Source: Yamagishiella unicocca
Lineage: Eukaryota; Chlorophyta; Chlorophyceae; Chlamydomonadales; Volvocaceae
Direction of reading: 5' to 3'
Assembly (NCBI GenBank): GCA_003116995.1
Contig: BDSL01000053.1
Coordinates: 558,001 to 622,000, forward strand
DNA: 64,000 nt
Position 1 is the first letter of the stretch; each line of letters begins with the position of its first letter. Made by a program: the position numbers and the translations under genes. Under the pieces are notes generated by a model that was not told where the DNA came from, ran no database searches, and saw nothing but the letters and a program-made list of their open reading frames with translations. Shown one piece after another: positions 10,607 through 23,000 of the stretch.

Positions 10607-13600
10607 ATGGCCGAGACACCGCAGGCGGCAACCACAACCACAACCACCGACAGGATGGCGCCCGGAAACCCACCTGGCGACGGCGCCCCCTTCGGTACCC
10701 CGCTGGTTGTCGCACGGCATGAACCCTCGTCAGCCTCCGATATGGTCCGCCGAGCACTAACCGCTCCTTGGCGCAGTGCGCAAGCAAAAGCCGACGCTTC
10801 GCGAGGCGGAGGCGCCGACCGCAGCGCCCACGTTATCGGGAGCGCCAGCACAGCTGTTGCCGCCGACGCTTCAGTCCGCAGCCGCATGAGCCTTCCTCGC
10901 AGTAACGGCAGCGGCGCGTCGCACCGCAGCCTCTTCACCATCGACGGCCTTCCCGAGCCCCTACCGGCCGATATCTCCGTAATCAGCATTCAGCAGGACG
11001 AAAGGAGCAGGGGCCGGGGCGGGGGTGGAAGCGTTGCCGGAGGCAGCCGCCATCAACCAGGGCGCCCATTCGCGCATGCTGCCACGGCCATCGGTGCTTC
11101 TACTGAGGCCAGCGGCTCTGGGCACCAACGGCAGCGGCAGGCACAGCAGCAGCGGCAGCAGTCTCCCTACGCCTACACCTCCACAGAGCAGTGGCAGGCG
11201 CGTAACTCTGCAGGAGGCTACTCGCCGCCCCCGCTACTGCCATCCTCAAGCATGCAGCAGCAGCAACAGGCCGCAGTAGCAGCTGTCCCGAACCAGACAG
11301 CTTCGACCGGTACGGGGTTGCTGGGCGTCATGCACGACTTGCTTGGTCTGTCGGGGGGGGCTGACGTGTTCGTACGCAACCGCAACAACCTCGTCACCAT
11401 CAACAACGTAAACATCAACAACCTCAACGTCAACACCATCAACGTCAACAACACGCGTGCCGCTGGCGCTGCTGTGGCCGGCACCGCCCACTCGGGCGAG
11501 CCGTTGCTTCCTGCGTCGCCCACCAGCGATGTACCCGCAGCGGCATCTCCCGGCAACGGCAACGGCAGCGGCACCGCCGCCGCCAACCACCTGCGCCAGG
11601 TGGCAGCCAGCCCCGGCCTGGACGACTACTGGGACAGCGCCCGCAACCCCATGAGCATCAACTACAACCCCTCCCTGGACCACCATCAGCACCCCCTGGA
11701 GCAGCAGCACCCCGCTGGCACCCCGGGCTCGCGCCAGCCCCGCCCTGTCAGCGGTGGTGCCGCCAACAGCGTGACGCCGTTGTCGCAGCCGCGTGAGTCA
11801 TCGTCCGACGGCAGGCGGGGGGCCGGCGCGGCGGCATTTGAGGCCGCTGCGGGGCCGGCGAACGGCGTAGGTGCCGCCGCCGCCAACGGCGCGTACGGCG
11901 CCCTACAGGGCGGCGGGAGCGGCCACGGCAGCGGGCAGTTCGTGGTGTTGGATATGAAGGGTCCCCTGGGCACCCCAAGCACAACGGAGGCCGCGGCCGC
12001 GGCGTTTGCGTCCGGAGCGGCTGCCTCCCCCGCGGCCCCGGAGGCCGCCGCCGCCGCAATGGGGCTGCCGCTGACGCTGCGCGGCCGCGTGGCGTCGTAC
12101 TTTGGGAAGTGGCGCGGAGTGGACGACACCCTGATGCCCGCGGATCAGCCCATCGACGTGTTTTGGTCGTGGCTGGGGGCCTTCCTGTCCATCCTGGTGG
12201 TGGCGGCGCTTAATGAGTACCTCACGTGAGGCGGGAGGGGGGAGGGAGACAGGGCGGGAGGGGGGAGGGAGAGGAGGGGAGGGAGAGGGAGGGCAGGGAA
12301 GGAGGAGGTGACGCCACCGGTGTGGGGCGACGATGCGGCTAGTCCGGTGAGAGGAACCCGGCATGACCCATGGCTAGTCATGGTGGCTCCAACTGCTCGC
12401 TCCAGTGACCCCCCCTCTCCCGCCCTCTCCCGCCCGCCGCCTGCCGCCTGCGTCACGTCCCCGGCCGCAGCCCCCGCGTCAGCCTGCCGCTCATGATCGC
12501 CTCGTTCGGAGCTTCAGCAGTGCTGCTCTTTGGGGTCCCCGCGTCCAAGCTCGCTCAGCCCCGGAACTTCTTGGGTGGGTGGCTGGCTGGCGGGGCGGGT
12601 GCGGGAGCCGGTCCAGCGGAAGGGAAGGGATCTGGGAGACCAGTGGCTGGCCAGGTGGCTGGGCAGGTGTGCTCTGCGAGGGCTGCCCCCTCTTCGCGTG
12701 TCCTTGCCGCCGCTCCCTCCTCCGCCGCCGCCGATTTCGCTTCGCCGCCGAAGGTCGACATGCGACCTCCGTCTTTTCCACACCCAACCTCTCCGGCATG
12801 CATCTCAAAGCGTCTGTCCTCCAAAAACGGTTTTTTTCGCATCCACGGGTCTTCCTCGAAACCTCCCGCCCTCTCCGCAGCCCTGGCCCCAGCTACACTT
12901 CCCATGTCGAGTAACCTGTCCGGTTCTTTTCTGCACACACACACACCCCGCAGGTGGCCAGGTGGTCAGCGCCGTGGTTGGGGTGCTGGTGCGACTGATG
13001 TTCACATCGGCGCCGCACCTGGTGTGGCTGTCGGCGGCGTTCGGCATGTCCCTGGCGCTGGCGGCCATGCAGCTGACGCGCACAGTGCACCCGCCGGGTG
13101 GGTGAGGGGATCGAGGAAGGCCCGCGGACTAGGAAGACCTACGAGTAGGAAACCGTTTGGTACACATGTTTGGAGATGCGCCCGCGGGGTGGGTGATCGG
13201 GTCAGGAGGGGTCCGCGAGCGCGCGGTGGGGCTGAGAGTGGGCGGACACAGCGGGCTAGGCTTTGGACGCTCGCTCTAGCCGTGCGGCAGCAGCACTGCT
13301 ATGTGCGGCTGGGACGAGACGAGACGAGGAGTGCACAGCCCCATGCCCTCCGCAACACTCCCGAGCCTTCCTTCGCAACGTCTGCTTCCCTGCTCCGGCT
13401 GGCGGGGGCGCCACACCACATTGCACATTGCACGTCGGTCGTTGGACATGTGCCACGGCCTCCGCCGTTTCCAACCCGGTACCCCACACACGTGGTGCAC
13501 ACCGCAGGCGGCGCCTCCGCCCTCATCGCCGCCTCCGCTCCCTACATCGGCCCCTGGCAAGGCTTCAAGTTCGTGCTGACTGTGTTTTTTGGCTGCGTCG

Positions 13601-13677
13601 CGATGCTGGTGGTGGCGATCCTGGTCAACAACCTGAGCTCCCGGCGGCGCTACCCGACGTATTGGATGGGCAAGTGA
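10607..13677 (+). CDS. HPP-family integral membrane protein
   Basis: Exons 10607-12225, 12483-12574, 12954-13097, 13508-13677 give 674 codons. The C-terminal ~170 residues form an HPP domain with four predicted hydrophobic helices: FWSWLGAFLSILVVAALNEY, then LPLMIASFGASAVLLFGVP, the AQPRNFLGG segment, VVSAVVGVLVRLMF, and the diagnostic THP-PGG motif LTRTVHPPGGASALIAA. The tail ends YPTYWMGK. Plant and cyanobacterial HPP members include plastid-envelope nitrite transporters, so nitrite or anion transport is the best inference. The ~500-residue N-terminus is low complexity (Ala, Gly, Ser, Gln) with an Asn ladder at about residues 265-282. Plastid targeting is not evident by eye. ATG 10607 was chosen; ATG 10589 is also in frame. 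Introns 2 and 3 carry dispersed elements. Confidence 0.9.
12794..12863 (+). repeat. Intronic dispersed element, family B (acceptor-proximal)
   Basis: Runs from GCATGCATCTCAAAGCG to CCACGGGTCTTCCTCGAAA in HPP intron 12575-12953. The CTTCCTCGAA end faces the downstream exon 3. Confidence 0.85.
13107..13155 (+). repeat. Diverged family B element (donor-proximal)
   Basis: ATCGAGGAAGGCCCGCGG followed by AGGAAACCG lies about 10 bp after the donor of HPP intron 13098-13507. It has the orientation seen in other donor-side copies. Confidence 0.55.
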
Positions 13678-15834
13678 TGAAGCCACGTGTGGGGCAACGC
13701 ACGCCTCAGTCTGGCGACGTAGTGGGCACGGCCCCGGGACACAGCCCCAACCAATGACGACTACATGGCCCCTTGCCACAGCCCCAACCAAGAATAATAA
13801 ACCTCGGCAACAATAAGCTTTTTTGTGTAAGTCTCCCCGCTTCGCCAGCGCCGCTGCTACCCAGGCCTGTTTGCCATATGGACGGCGCTTGGCCGCGGTG
13901 ATGGCAGATCAACTCCCGCAGGGTTTGCAGTTTGTACCTTTGATCCATGCGTGGTACCTGAAGACCCACGATGCAAGTGCCTGGCCTCCGCCTCACACGA
14001 TCGCAATGTGATGGCCGTCGAGTGGGTGAGGTCATGCATTAATACATGTTCTAAAAGGCAAGGCTGGCCCGAAATGGAATTGCGGGTCGAAATGTCAAGA
14101 AAGTGCATGTAGTACGAATTGGGCGCTGATGTGTACAGTGCGTTTTTCCTGTTGGTACGGTCGGTTTATACGGCCGGTCGGTTTGCCGTTTGCACGCCGG
14201 TGTGATGTACGGCTCCAGGTGAGCGGGCCAAGAGACGAGGAACGATGGATGCGGAGGCAGAAGGGGGGGCAGAGGATGAGCTAATGTTGCACCCCCTGCT
14301 GCAGGTCGGCCGCCTTGTTGTTGCGAACACTATCCGTGGCGGTCTCCTCAGTACGACGCCGACAAAGACGGTGGCTGAACTACGCCATGAATGGAAGTAA
14401 ATAATCGTACATTACCTTTTTGAGGCCCCTTGGTTGCGATGTCATCTTGAGTTTTATATCCGGGCGCCTTTTAAGGGCGGCTGCGTTGTGACATGATACG
14501 TCTAATGTAGTAGTAGTAGTAGTAATAGTACAACAGCATGCCCAGGTATGGATGGCCAAGAAACTCAATTATTGACCGCTCAGCCCGCCTAGGCGTTAAC
14601 GGTGGTGGGGGATGCCTTTGCTTGTCGACGGGACCGATCCTATTGTATTCTTGCAGATCGGCCTCCTCTTCTGTTTCCATCTCTCCGACGAGTTGGGCGA
14701 GCTACCTTTCGAGTATTCCTGCAGCCACGGCACAGTCCGCAACCCTCGCAGAGCGTCTTGGCGATACGCTCTTAGCTTCGCTTCGCGTGGTGTTGTAGGG
14801 AATAAACAAACCGCGGATGGCGGGTACGAAACATAGCTGTCGTACGAGGTGGCGATTCGTACGCTGGCCGGTGACCCCGTGCCGCTGCGTCCACGGCACA
14901 CTCTGGATGCCTGCATGCGGATGCTTGCATGGAACACATGCGTCATTGTCACCGGCTCTGTCATGAAGCCATCATGCCACGCGCCAAAGCCGTCGTGCCC
15001 GCTCCCAACCCCACCTCCCCGAACCCACCAGCACGGGTACCTGCTGCCGCCTGCGATAGCGCGGGCCTGGATGTACGTCATGTCGTGCAATTGGTGCAGG
15101 CATACCCGTTAACCGACCCCAGCCAGGTTCCGGAGCGCGATGAGTACGCCGCGAGCAGGGGCGGGGGGTCTGGTGGGCGCTGAGCTGGGTGCGGTGGCCA
15201 AGCGCTGGGTGCCTAAATCCCCACCAGGCGACCCCAGCGGAAGTGACGGGGATCCCAATCGGGATCGGGAGGGGGAGTGATCCTCACAGTCGGCCTCGAC
15301 CAGAAGCTCATACACACTTAGCAAGAGCTCCATTAAAGCTGGCCCCAGAAAGGGTGTGGTATACCATACCTATTTTACGGTACTTCTAAATTCCTACCAG
15401 CGCTGAATTCCTACCGAGGAAAGGAACCTCAGCACGGTTGCTGCTGCGGTGCCAACACCTCCCGCACGCAGCCGCTACCATCCTGCACTTGCCAGCCCCG
15501 TCGCGTCCCGCCTGGCGACGAGGCTCCGGCGCGCCGCGCTGTTGCGACCTGTCCCCTCAAGCCCAATACGACAAGCAACCGCCCTCAACGCGCCAACCCG
15601 CGGCAGCCCCGCAAGCCCCCAACGCGCCAACCCGCGGCAGCCCCCGCGCGCGGCCGAGCCAGCTCCCCTCACTCGGTCCAAGCATCGATCGGTCCCCACA
15701 TCCACAGTTCCGCGCCAGCACCGGAGGTAGGGGGATTCGAACTCTCGCCCTTGCCTTACTCCCCCAGCCGCGCCGCACAGCAGCCCCAGCCCCAGCCCAT
15801 GCACACCACCACCCCCGCCGGCCTCCGGCTGCTG
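13678..15834. other. Intergenic/3' UTR stretch, no supported gene
   Basis: This lies between the convergent HPP and PX genes. TGTAA at 13826-13830 ends the HPP transcript. A TAG/TAA-rich microsatellite occurs near 14508-14530. No frame shows a domain or a convincing exon chain. The right part is probably the PX gene's 3' UTR. Confidence 0.45.
13826..13830 (+). terminator. TGTAA poly(A) signal of the HPP gene
   Basis: This is the volvocine-type poly(A) hexamer equivalent TGTAA, 149 bp after the HPP stop, following a T-run. The spacing fits a short 3' UTR. Confidence 0.65.
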
Positions 15835-18800
15835 CTACTCCTGCTGCTGCTGCCGCTGCTGCTGGCCCCCGCCGACCTGTACCTCCAGGTCTCTGATCCG
15901 TGCCTGCAGCTGCGCACTGGCTGTGCTGTGCGCCGCTGCCGCCGCCGCTGCCGCCGCTGCCTCCTTCTTGTGCGCCTCGCGCTCCTGAGCCGCCAGCGCG
16001 CGCAGCCGCTGGACCTCCTGCGCCAGCAGCGCGTTGTCGGCGCGGGCTCGCTCCAAAGCCACCTGCTGCTGCTGCTGCTGCTGCGGGGGCGGCGCGGGCA
16101 GCTGCTGGCGCGCCGCCGCGGCCGCAGCCGCTGCTTCCGCCTGCTCTCGCCGTTTGCGTTCGTCCACCTGGTACCAACGACGGGGTACGTGGGGGCCGAG
16201 AGCTAAGCGAGGCAGCATCAGGCCAGGCTGCAGCGGCGCAGGTGGCCTGAGCTGGGCTGCACCTGCCCCCTACTAGCACCCCGATCGTCGCGACTGGACC
16301 CGGACGCTCCCTGCTGGTGCCGCGCTGGTCACCTAAACGCTTCTTTGCCAGCCGCCCAAACTGAACCTGACCCACGCATTGCGAGCCCCTCCCCCTTCCC
16401 GCGGCTCTCCCCGCGCCCTTCCCGCCCTCCTCCGTGCCCTTCCCGCCCTCCTCCGCGCCCTTCCCGCCCTCCTCCGCGCCCTTCCCGCCCTCCTCCGCGC
16501 CCTTCCCGCCCTCCTCCGCGCCCTTCCCGCCCTCCTCCGCGCCCACCCTGCCCCACCCGCGCCCCCACACCCACCAGCTGCTGCTCCTGCTCCGCCAGTC
16601 GCGCCTGCAGCAGCTCAACCTGGCTGCTCCGCTCGTCCACCTCCTTGCTCCGCTGCTGCACCTGCCCCTGCAGCTCCGCCGCGCCCCGCTGAGCCTGCTC
16701 GGCCCGCTGCTGCTGCTCGTCCACCCGCTCTTGTAGCTCGTCCACCCGCCCTTGCAGCTCGTCCGCCCGCTGCTGCGCGACCAGCGTCGCCGCCGCGTTG
16801 CCGCCCACATCCCACTCCTGCAGCCGCCGCAGCAGCTCCCCGTTGTCGTCTCGCGCCTCAGCCAGCTGCGCCTGCAGCTGCGAGACCTGTGTCGGGGCGA
16901 CCGGTCGAGGGAGGGGCAGCAGCATTCAGGGACAGCCAGCGGGGCAGCCAGCGGGTAGCACGGGAGGCCACGTCTGTACGACCGTACGGGCGGCAGTAGG
17001 TACCTGTTGGGCATGGGCCGTACTCCGGCTTGTCAGCGTTTCTTGCAGCTGCGCGGCGAGCTGCTCCAGGGAGGTGCGCGCGGCGTCCGACTCCGCCAGC
17101 CGCGCCCGCAGCTGGGGTCGGAGCGGGGGAGGAGGGTGGCGGGGAGGGTGCACATCGTCACGTCACGTTCGGGAGCGTCATTCCGACCGCCGACAACGGA
17201 AGCATTGACGTTGGCAAGCAAGCAGGCCGTCGCAGAGTGCAACAAAAAGCCCAGCGCAGCGCACCACAGCACAGCATAGCACGGCGCAGCACAGCAAAGC
17301 ACAGCACGGCGCAGCACAGCACGGCGCGCACCTCCGCCGCCGGCCCCTCCCCCGCCCTCTCCAGCTCCAGCTCCCCCAGCCGCTCCGCCATGGCACGGTT
17401 GGCGTCTCGAAGCATGGACGTCTCGCTGATGGCCTCAGCGGCTTCGGAGCCTGCGGGGGGACAGCGGAGCGGGTGACGCGGGCTGACCTCCGCCTCCCAA
17501 CACAGGCGCCCGCCACAGCCCCGCCAAGTGGCGCCACACGCCCCAGGTCCCTCCCTGGAGCCGCAGCTCCGAGACCCACATGCCGTCTCCAACCGCTGGA
17601 CGAGCACGTCCACCAACCGCCGTACGTCCGCACGGCTCTGCAGGTGGATGCCCAGGCGAGCTAGCGGGTCGGCGGCAGCGCCGCCGTTGCCAGTCACGGC
17701 GGCGGCGCCGCCGCCGGCTGCCTGCCCGTGTTGTTGGTGGCGGTCCTGGTGGTGAGGTGGCGCTGCGCGCTGCGGGGTGCGCAAGGGGTGGGTTGGTGGC
17801 GGTCATGCAGCTCGATGTCGGGCAGGGAGTGGGGACAGTGCGGTCAGACGACTAGGAGCGGCTGACCATTCGACGCACCTCGTGTTCCCCTCCACCGCCA
17901 GTCACAGCGACCCGCGGGTCGTGCCCAGCGTACCCAGCACCGCCGCCGCGCGAGGCTCCCGCCAGCAGCCCCTCCTGCGCGCTAGCCCCTCCTGCGCCGG
18001 CGCCTGCAGCCCACGCCGCCGCTGCCGCCATGCTGGTCAACGCTGTGGTGCTGGCGGCGACGCTGGGCCCCGAGGCGTCGCTGGCGCTGTCGTCGCCGGC
18101 GACGCTGCCGCCGCCGCCGCCGGGGTAGGCGAGGTGGCGGCGGGTGGCAGCGGGCCCGTAGCTGGCCTCGGAGGGGGTTGCGGAGGGACTGGCGCCGCGA
18201 GGGAAGTCGGCGTCAGCCAGGGACGTGGAGCCGTCGGCCAGTAGCCTGTGGTGGTTTCGGAGGGCCGTTGGCGATGAGGTGTCAGCATAGGGCCCGCCTC
18301 CCGCCCTCGCTCCCCCCCTCCCCGGTTCTTTACTTGTAACCCCCCTCCCCGGCGTCCACAGGTTTGCCGGTCGTCCGTCCCAATGCTCCAGCATGCGCCC
18401 ACATCCTCGCTGTCCGCCGACCATGCGCCCACTATCCTGTCTTTTTCGTGTCACCGGCTTTCACGCCACCCCCCCGTCGTCCTCGCGGCCCTCGGCGCCC
18501 CCCACCCTGTCCGCGCGGCCCCCCGTGTGCTGCTCCCGCACCGCTGCTGCTCCAGCCTCCGCCGCTGCTGCTGCTGCTGCGCCCGCGCCAGGGCCTTATC
18601 GAACTCCAGGAACGACTTGAGCTGCGGCCCCCGCGCCACCTCCGCGGTGCCGATCAGCCGCCACAGCCAGCGCTCCAGCTCCCCGCGCCGGCGCTCCAGA
18701 GCGTCCCGCTTGTCGCCCAGCACCAGCGGGTGCTTCGGGGGCGGGGCCATGCCCCTGGCCGACATGACGCTGGGGAAGGCAGCCTTGAGCTGCCGGGCGG

Positions 18801-19576
18801 AGGAAGACCCGTGGATGCGAGAAAAAACCGTTTAGAACAGACGTTTTGAGATGCATGCTGGAGAACTGGGTTGAGGATACGAAAGGGGTGGGGATGAGGT
18901 GGGGGGAGGGCAGCATCAGGAGGAGAGGTACCCTGTGTGGTCCAGGGAGGGGAGGGCGGCAGAGTGTGGCAAAGAAGGCCGACGACGGGCGGTGCTGGAG
19001 GTTGCAGGTGCGATGGGTTAGGAGGGTTACATAAAAGAACCGGTAACTCGACTTAGGAGTTGTAGTGGGTTAGGAGGGAGTTGCGGTCGCGAGTGGATGG
19101 CAGTACGGCAGGGGTGACGGGGCTGACGCTTGTGGCTCCGGGAGGCACACGTGGGGGGAAGTCAGGGAGGGGGGGGATATGCGCGCTGTAGTAGGGATTG
19201 GTGCGGACGAGCCGCACCCTGCCTTTGGGCCTCGCTGTTCGAACACGAGTAGGGCAAAGGTGCGATGCAGGCAACGGCCAGATAGCACCGCACCTGATCA
19301 TGCAGATGCCGAAACTGGCTGTACCTCCGCAACACGAAGAAAGGTGCTGAATCCGTAAGAGCCGCGCCGTTACTTTGTCCGCTGCCCTCATCATTCTGTT
19401 GCTGGAAGAAGACGTTCACTCGGTAGAGCTGCGCAAAACGGAGGGCCGGGCGCAGTTAGCCCGAGTGCAGCACCGGTTGTTCCTGCCACACCACCGCCAC
19501 CTACCACAACGGGCTCCCCGTTTTCGTCCTTTCCAGTGATATGGGTTGGAATATTACATGCGTAACGCCAAGCCAT
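15835..19576 (-). CDS. PX-domain and coiled-coil protein (EREX/EREL-like, putative endosomal Rab5 effector)
   Basis: Exons in minus order: 19576-19505, 19428-19294, 18789-18506, 18245-17879, 17769-17580, 17450-17332, 17111-17004, 16886-16575, 16167-15835 (639 codons). The N-terminal ~150 residues resemble the PX domain of plant EREX/EREL proteins: WRYACNIP, GEPVVLYRVNVFF, then FVLRRYSQFRHLHDQ, where the Arg-Arg-Tyr pocket binds phosphoinositide in this family, LKAAFPS, PPPKHPL, and a FLEFDKAL end. A Gly/Ala/Ser linker follows, then a long coiled coil (RADELQGRVDELQERVDEQQ and similar heptads). Family knowledge suggests binding of endosomal PI3P and Rab5-type GTPases. The ATG at 19576 begins very close to the PX core, so an upstream exon may be missing. 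The stop TAG at 15835 follows a Gln-rich tail. A general sorting nexin is the alternative. Confidence 0.8.
16413..16543 (+). repeat. 21-bp tandem array, about 6 copies
   Basis: The unit is GCCCTTCCCGCCCTCCTCCG plus one base, in PX-gene intron 16168-16574. It creates long spurious open frames on both strands. Confidence 0.9.
17262..17331 (+). repeat. Short GCACAGCAC-type tandem repeats in an intron
   Basis: Imperfect 5-10 bp units (AGCACAGCAC / GGCGCAGCAC) fill the donor half of PX-gene intron 17112-17331. Confidence 0.7.
18413..18467 (+). repeat. Intronic dispersed element, family C (donor-proximal)
   Basis: Contains CATGCGCCCACTATCCTGTC and then GTGTCACCGGCTTTCACGCC. It lies about 40 bp from the donor of PX intron 18246-18505 (minus gene). 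Related copies are at 26660, 27183 and 48404. Confidence 0.75.
18799..18870 (+). repeat. Intronic dispersed element, family B (acceptor-proximal)
   Basis: GGAGGAAGACCCGTGGATGC through TTTAGAACAGACG to GATGCATGCTGGAGAA. In the sense of the minus-strand PX gene the CTTCCTCC end lies 10 bp from the acceptor at 18790. Confidence 0.85.
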
Positions 19577-20089
19577 GAAACTTTGCCTTGAAGAGCCTTG
19601 TCAGGTCTTGCCTTGGTACGTCCGATACCTCGGGGATCAGCAGATCCACATCTTGTCTATATATGTCATGTATGCTACGCTCTCCGTTGTCGCAAAAAAG
19701 CAGACAGAGCAAGAAGACACAATGTCTTAATGCCAGATTATCAAGGTAGGAACTGAGCGCAGCTTCGGGCTGCTACACATATTCTAAGGCACAAGGAGTA
19801 CATTTTCGACTAGACAGGGTAAAAGTTGGAATTGGGTTGCAAGTAGTTGCCGTTGCCAGGCCGCTAACGACCTGCATAATCGCGTAAGCCCTGCTGACGG
19901 TCAGCAGCTGACCAGTACGTGAGAGGCGTAACTTCTACCTCACTCCATCCCAGGACCTGCGACATATATTCATAATAATTGGTGCCTTCGTTACGTGTCG
20001 CCGAGCGACAAGCGTGGCTCCCTGTGACAGACTCCGACGCAGCACTTTACACTCTTCACCTGTCCCCGCAAACGTTTTGTTAGGGCAAA
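19577..20089. promoter_or_regulatory. Shared divergent promoter region (PX gene / FSH hydrolase gene)
   Basis: This is a 513-bp gap between outward-pointing start codons at 19576 (-) and 20090 (+). It is AT-richer than its surroundings. No individual promoter element can be named with confidence. Confidence 0.45.
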
Positions 20090-23000
20090 ATGAGCGTCGA
20101 GAAGGAAACTTTGTCGCCACAGGGCCGCCTGCGGGTGCTGTGCCTCCACTCCTTTCGGACCAGTGGCTTGATATTCCAGCAGCAGGTAAGCCACCACCAG
20201 GTGTCGGTAACCATCGCTTCCTCCCCCACAAACCCTTACAACCCCAAACTCGCATCACGCAATCCCACAGCCACAGTCCCCCTTGCCCCGCCCACAAAAC
20301 CCTTTGCCTTCCCTCCCTGGACCGACAGCTGCAACGCGCAGGCCTCCTTGAGGCGCTCTCAGACCTGGTGGAGTTCGTAAGTCTCTAGATCTGGAACCAA
20401 AGGGCGGGCGGGGATCTGGGTCAGGATCCACGGAGCCAGCCGACTGTGCTCTTCACCCAGTCCGACCACCTGCCTCCACCTTCCCGCAGACCTTCATCGA
20501 CGCGCCTCACCCAGCTAGCGGCCCCATCCCTCGTGACGTGCGGCCGTACTTCGAAGGCCCCTACTACGAATGGTTCACAGCGGAGGCCGTGGTGAGTGGT
20601 TGGGGAGGTGCCTGGCTGGGTTGGGTTGGGTTTCGGAGCTGCCGTACGGCCAGGGCTGGGGCGGAAGAGCGCTGAGGACTGCTTAGGAACGGCAACCGAG
20701 GCTGGGAGGGGGGGAGCCGGAACATGTGTAGTCCAGTCAACCAGCCAGCTAACCAGTCAGCCAGTCAAGCCAGTCAAGCCAGTCAAGCCAGTCAAGCCAG
20801 TCTTGCGCTAGTGAAACGTTTTTGGGTCAGCACATGCTTCGCCCATGAAACCATCACGTGTCTTGATGGTTGAGTGTCTTGATGGTTGAGTGCCGTGGCT
20901 CGGACGCGGGGGCCTCCTGCTACAGCCACTGCGGCGCCACTCAATCCCCCTGTCGCGGTTCCTGGCCGGTTCCAGGGCGACCTGGTCGAGTTCGACGAGG
21001 CCAAGATGGAGGTGGGGCCTTTGGAGGGTTACAGAAAAGAAGCGGTAGCTCGACTTGGGAAGTACAGTGGGTGCATAGCCTTCGGCTTTTGGAGGGGGGA
21101 GGTGATTGAGGGGCGGGGGGGGGCGACAGAGGGGCCGAGGAGGTGCGGGCCACAGTGCGGACTCGTCAACGGCCGGGCTCGGCTGTCTGGCTGCAATAAA
21201 ACAAGTGCCGTAGCACAGCCGCCGCCTGGCATTCCGGAATGGGCCGCTCGAGCGCGGCGGCCTGGACAACGCTCCCGCACGCCCTCCGACTTTAGTCCTC
21301 CCCCGCCAAGTTCCCCAGCATGCATCTCTAAACGACTGTTTTGAACGGTTTTCTCTTTCGTGCACGGGTTTTCCTTGCAAACCCCCCTGCCCCGTGCTCT
21401 CCTCGTCGCCGCCCCCGCCGCCTCGCCGTCCGACGCACCCTGCGTCCAGGCTTCGGAGCGCTTCCTGATGTCCCAGCTGGCCGAGCGAGGCCCCTTCGAC
21501 GGACTCATGGGCTTCTCGCAGGTAGGCCGCGGCACGGGACCGGAGTGACGGCGAGACGGGAGGATTGAAGATTTGCTGGGGAGCCATTATGAGGTGCTTG
21601 CATGTTTTGGGTATGCAAAGCAGGCCTTCCTCCCCTCTCCCCGCGAAGCCACCCACCCACCCTCCTTTCCGCCTCGCCCTGGCCGCCAGGGCGCGGTCAT
21701 ATCTTCAGCGATGGTGGCGCTGCAGCGGGCGGGGCTGCGGCCGCAGCTGGCGGCGCAGGCGCCGGTGCGGTTCTGCATCCTGTTTGGAGGCTTGAAGGTG
21801 AGGAGCGAGCCGAGCCTGCCTGAGGCTGGGGCTGGGGCTGCTGAAACACAGTCCGCCCTGCCCAGATACCCACCAGCTCCCCCTGCCAGCTGCCTGCCAG
21901 CTGCCTGCCATCTACCCGCCAGCTACCCGCCGTCACCTTACAGAGCGCCTGCCCTCGCCAGCTGCTGGACACCCTCCGCCGCCTGCTGTCGTACATCGTC
22001 CCTCGTACTTGCACACCCACCACCACCGACCGACGCATTGCACCGGGCCGTACACCCTGGTTCTGGATCCCGACCGTAGAGCCGCCACCCGGGTCACGTG
22101 GCTGCCTTCGAGGCGCTGTCCGGCAAGGTGCCGTGCCCCTCGCTCCATGTGTACGGCGACAAGGACGCGTTAAAAAATGTGAGTGGGCGGTCCAGGGAGG
22201 CGTGCTAAACGGAGGGAGCGGGCACCTTTTTGCCGGATAGGATTGGGCTGCCGCATTGGCTGCGGCAGGACGCTGCGCCCTCTCCAGTACTCTCGCCGTG
22301 CCGTGTTCCTGCTACGTCTTCTGCCGCACCTGCTGCACCCGCTGTTCGTGTCATCGCTGTCTGCCTTCAGCGCCCTTCCCCCCTGCCCCCTAAACCCCAT
22401 TGCCGCCAATCCTCTCCCCCTATTGCTCCATTCCCTCCCCGGTGCCCCCCGGTGTCTGTTCTAAACGGTTTTTTCTGGCATCCAAGGGTCTTCCTCGAAC
22501 CCTCCTCCTCCTCTCCTCCCCTCCCCTCTCCTCCCCTCCCGCCCCCAGCCTCATTGCGTGGAGCTGGCCGACTCCTTCCAGGGCGCCACCGTGCTGCTGC
22601 ACCAGAGAGGTGTGTGGGTTTCGAGGAAGGCCCGTGGATGCCAGAAAAAACCGTTTAGAACAGACGTTTTGAGATGCATGCTGGAGGACTGGGTTGGGGA
22701 GAGGTGTGTGTGGGGGGGGGCCGAGAAGGCCCAGAGAGAGGCGGGGGGGGAGCGGCGGTTTGCATGTTTTAATTTGCCGCTAAGCCGCCGCAAAGCTCCC
22801 TCCTCGGAAAATGGTCAGTCCGTACGGCGCGTATCGCACGACCCAGCGACGGGGCCCGCAGGAGGGAGTGGCGAGGTTGTGTGTGTGGTGTGGTGTCTGT
22901 GTATGTGTATGCGGGAGGTGGCCATGTTGCAGGCAGGACATAGGACATATATGTGGGTGGGATTTGGGGGAGGTTAGGTTATTGTACGGAGATGGTGGGA

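Noticed and set aside
15715..15765. TTCGAATCC-like T-loop on the minus strand, suggesting a tRNA
   Set aside because: The bases flanking the loop do not pair as a T-stem, and no D or anticodon arm can be drawn.
15557..17014. 485-codon minus-strand open frame
   Set aside because: It overlaps PX-gene exons in the wrong frame and runs through introns and the 21-bp array. The phase-consistent coiled-coil frame explains the region.
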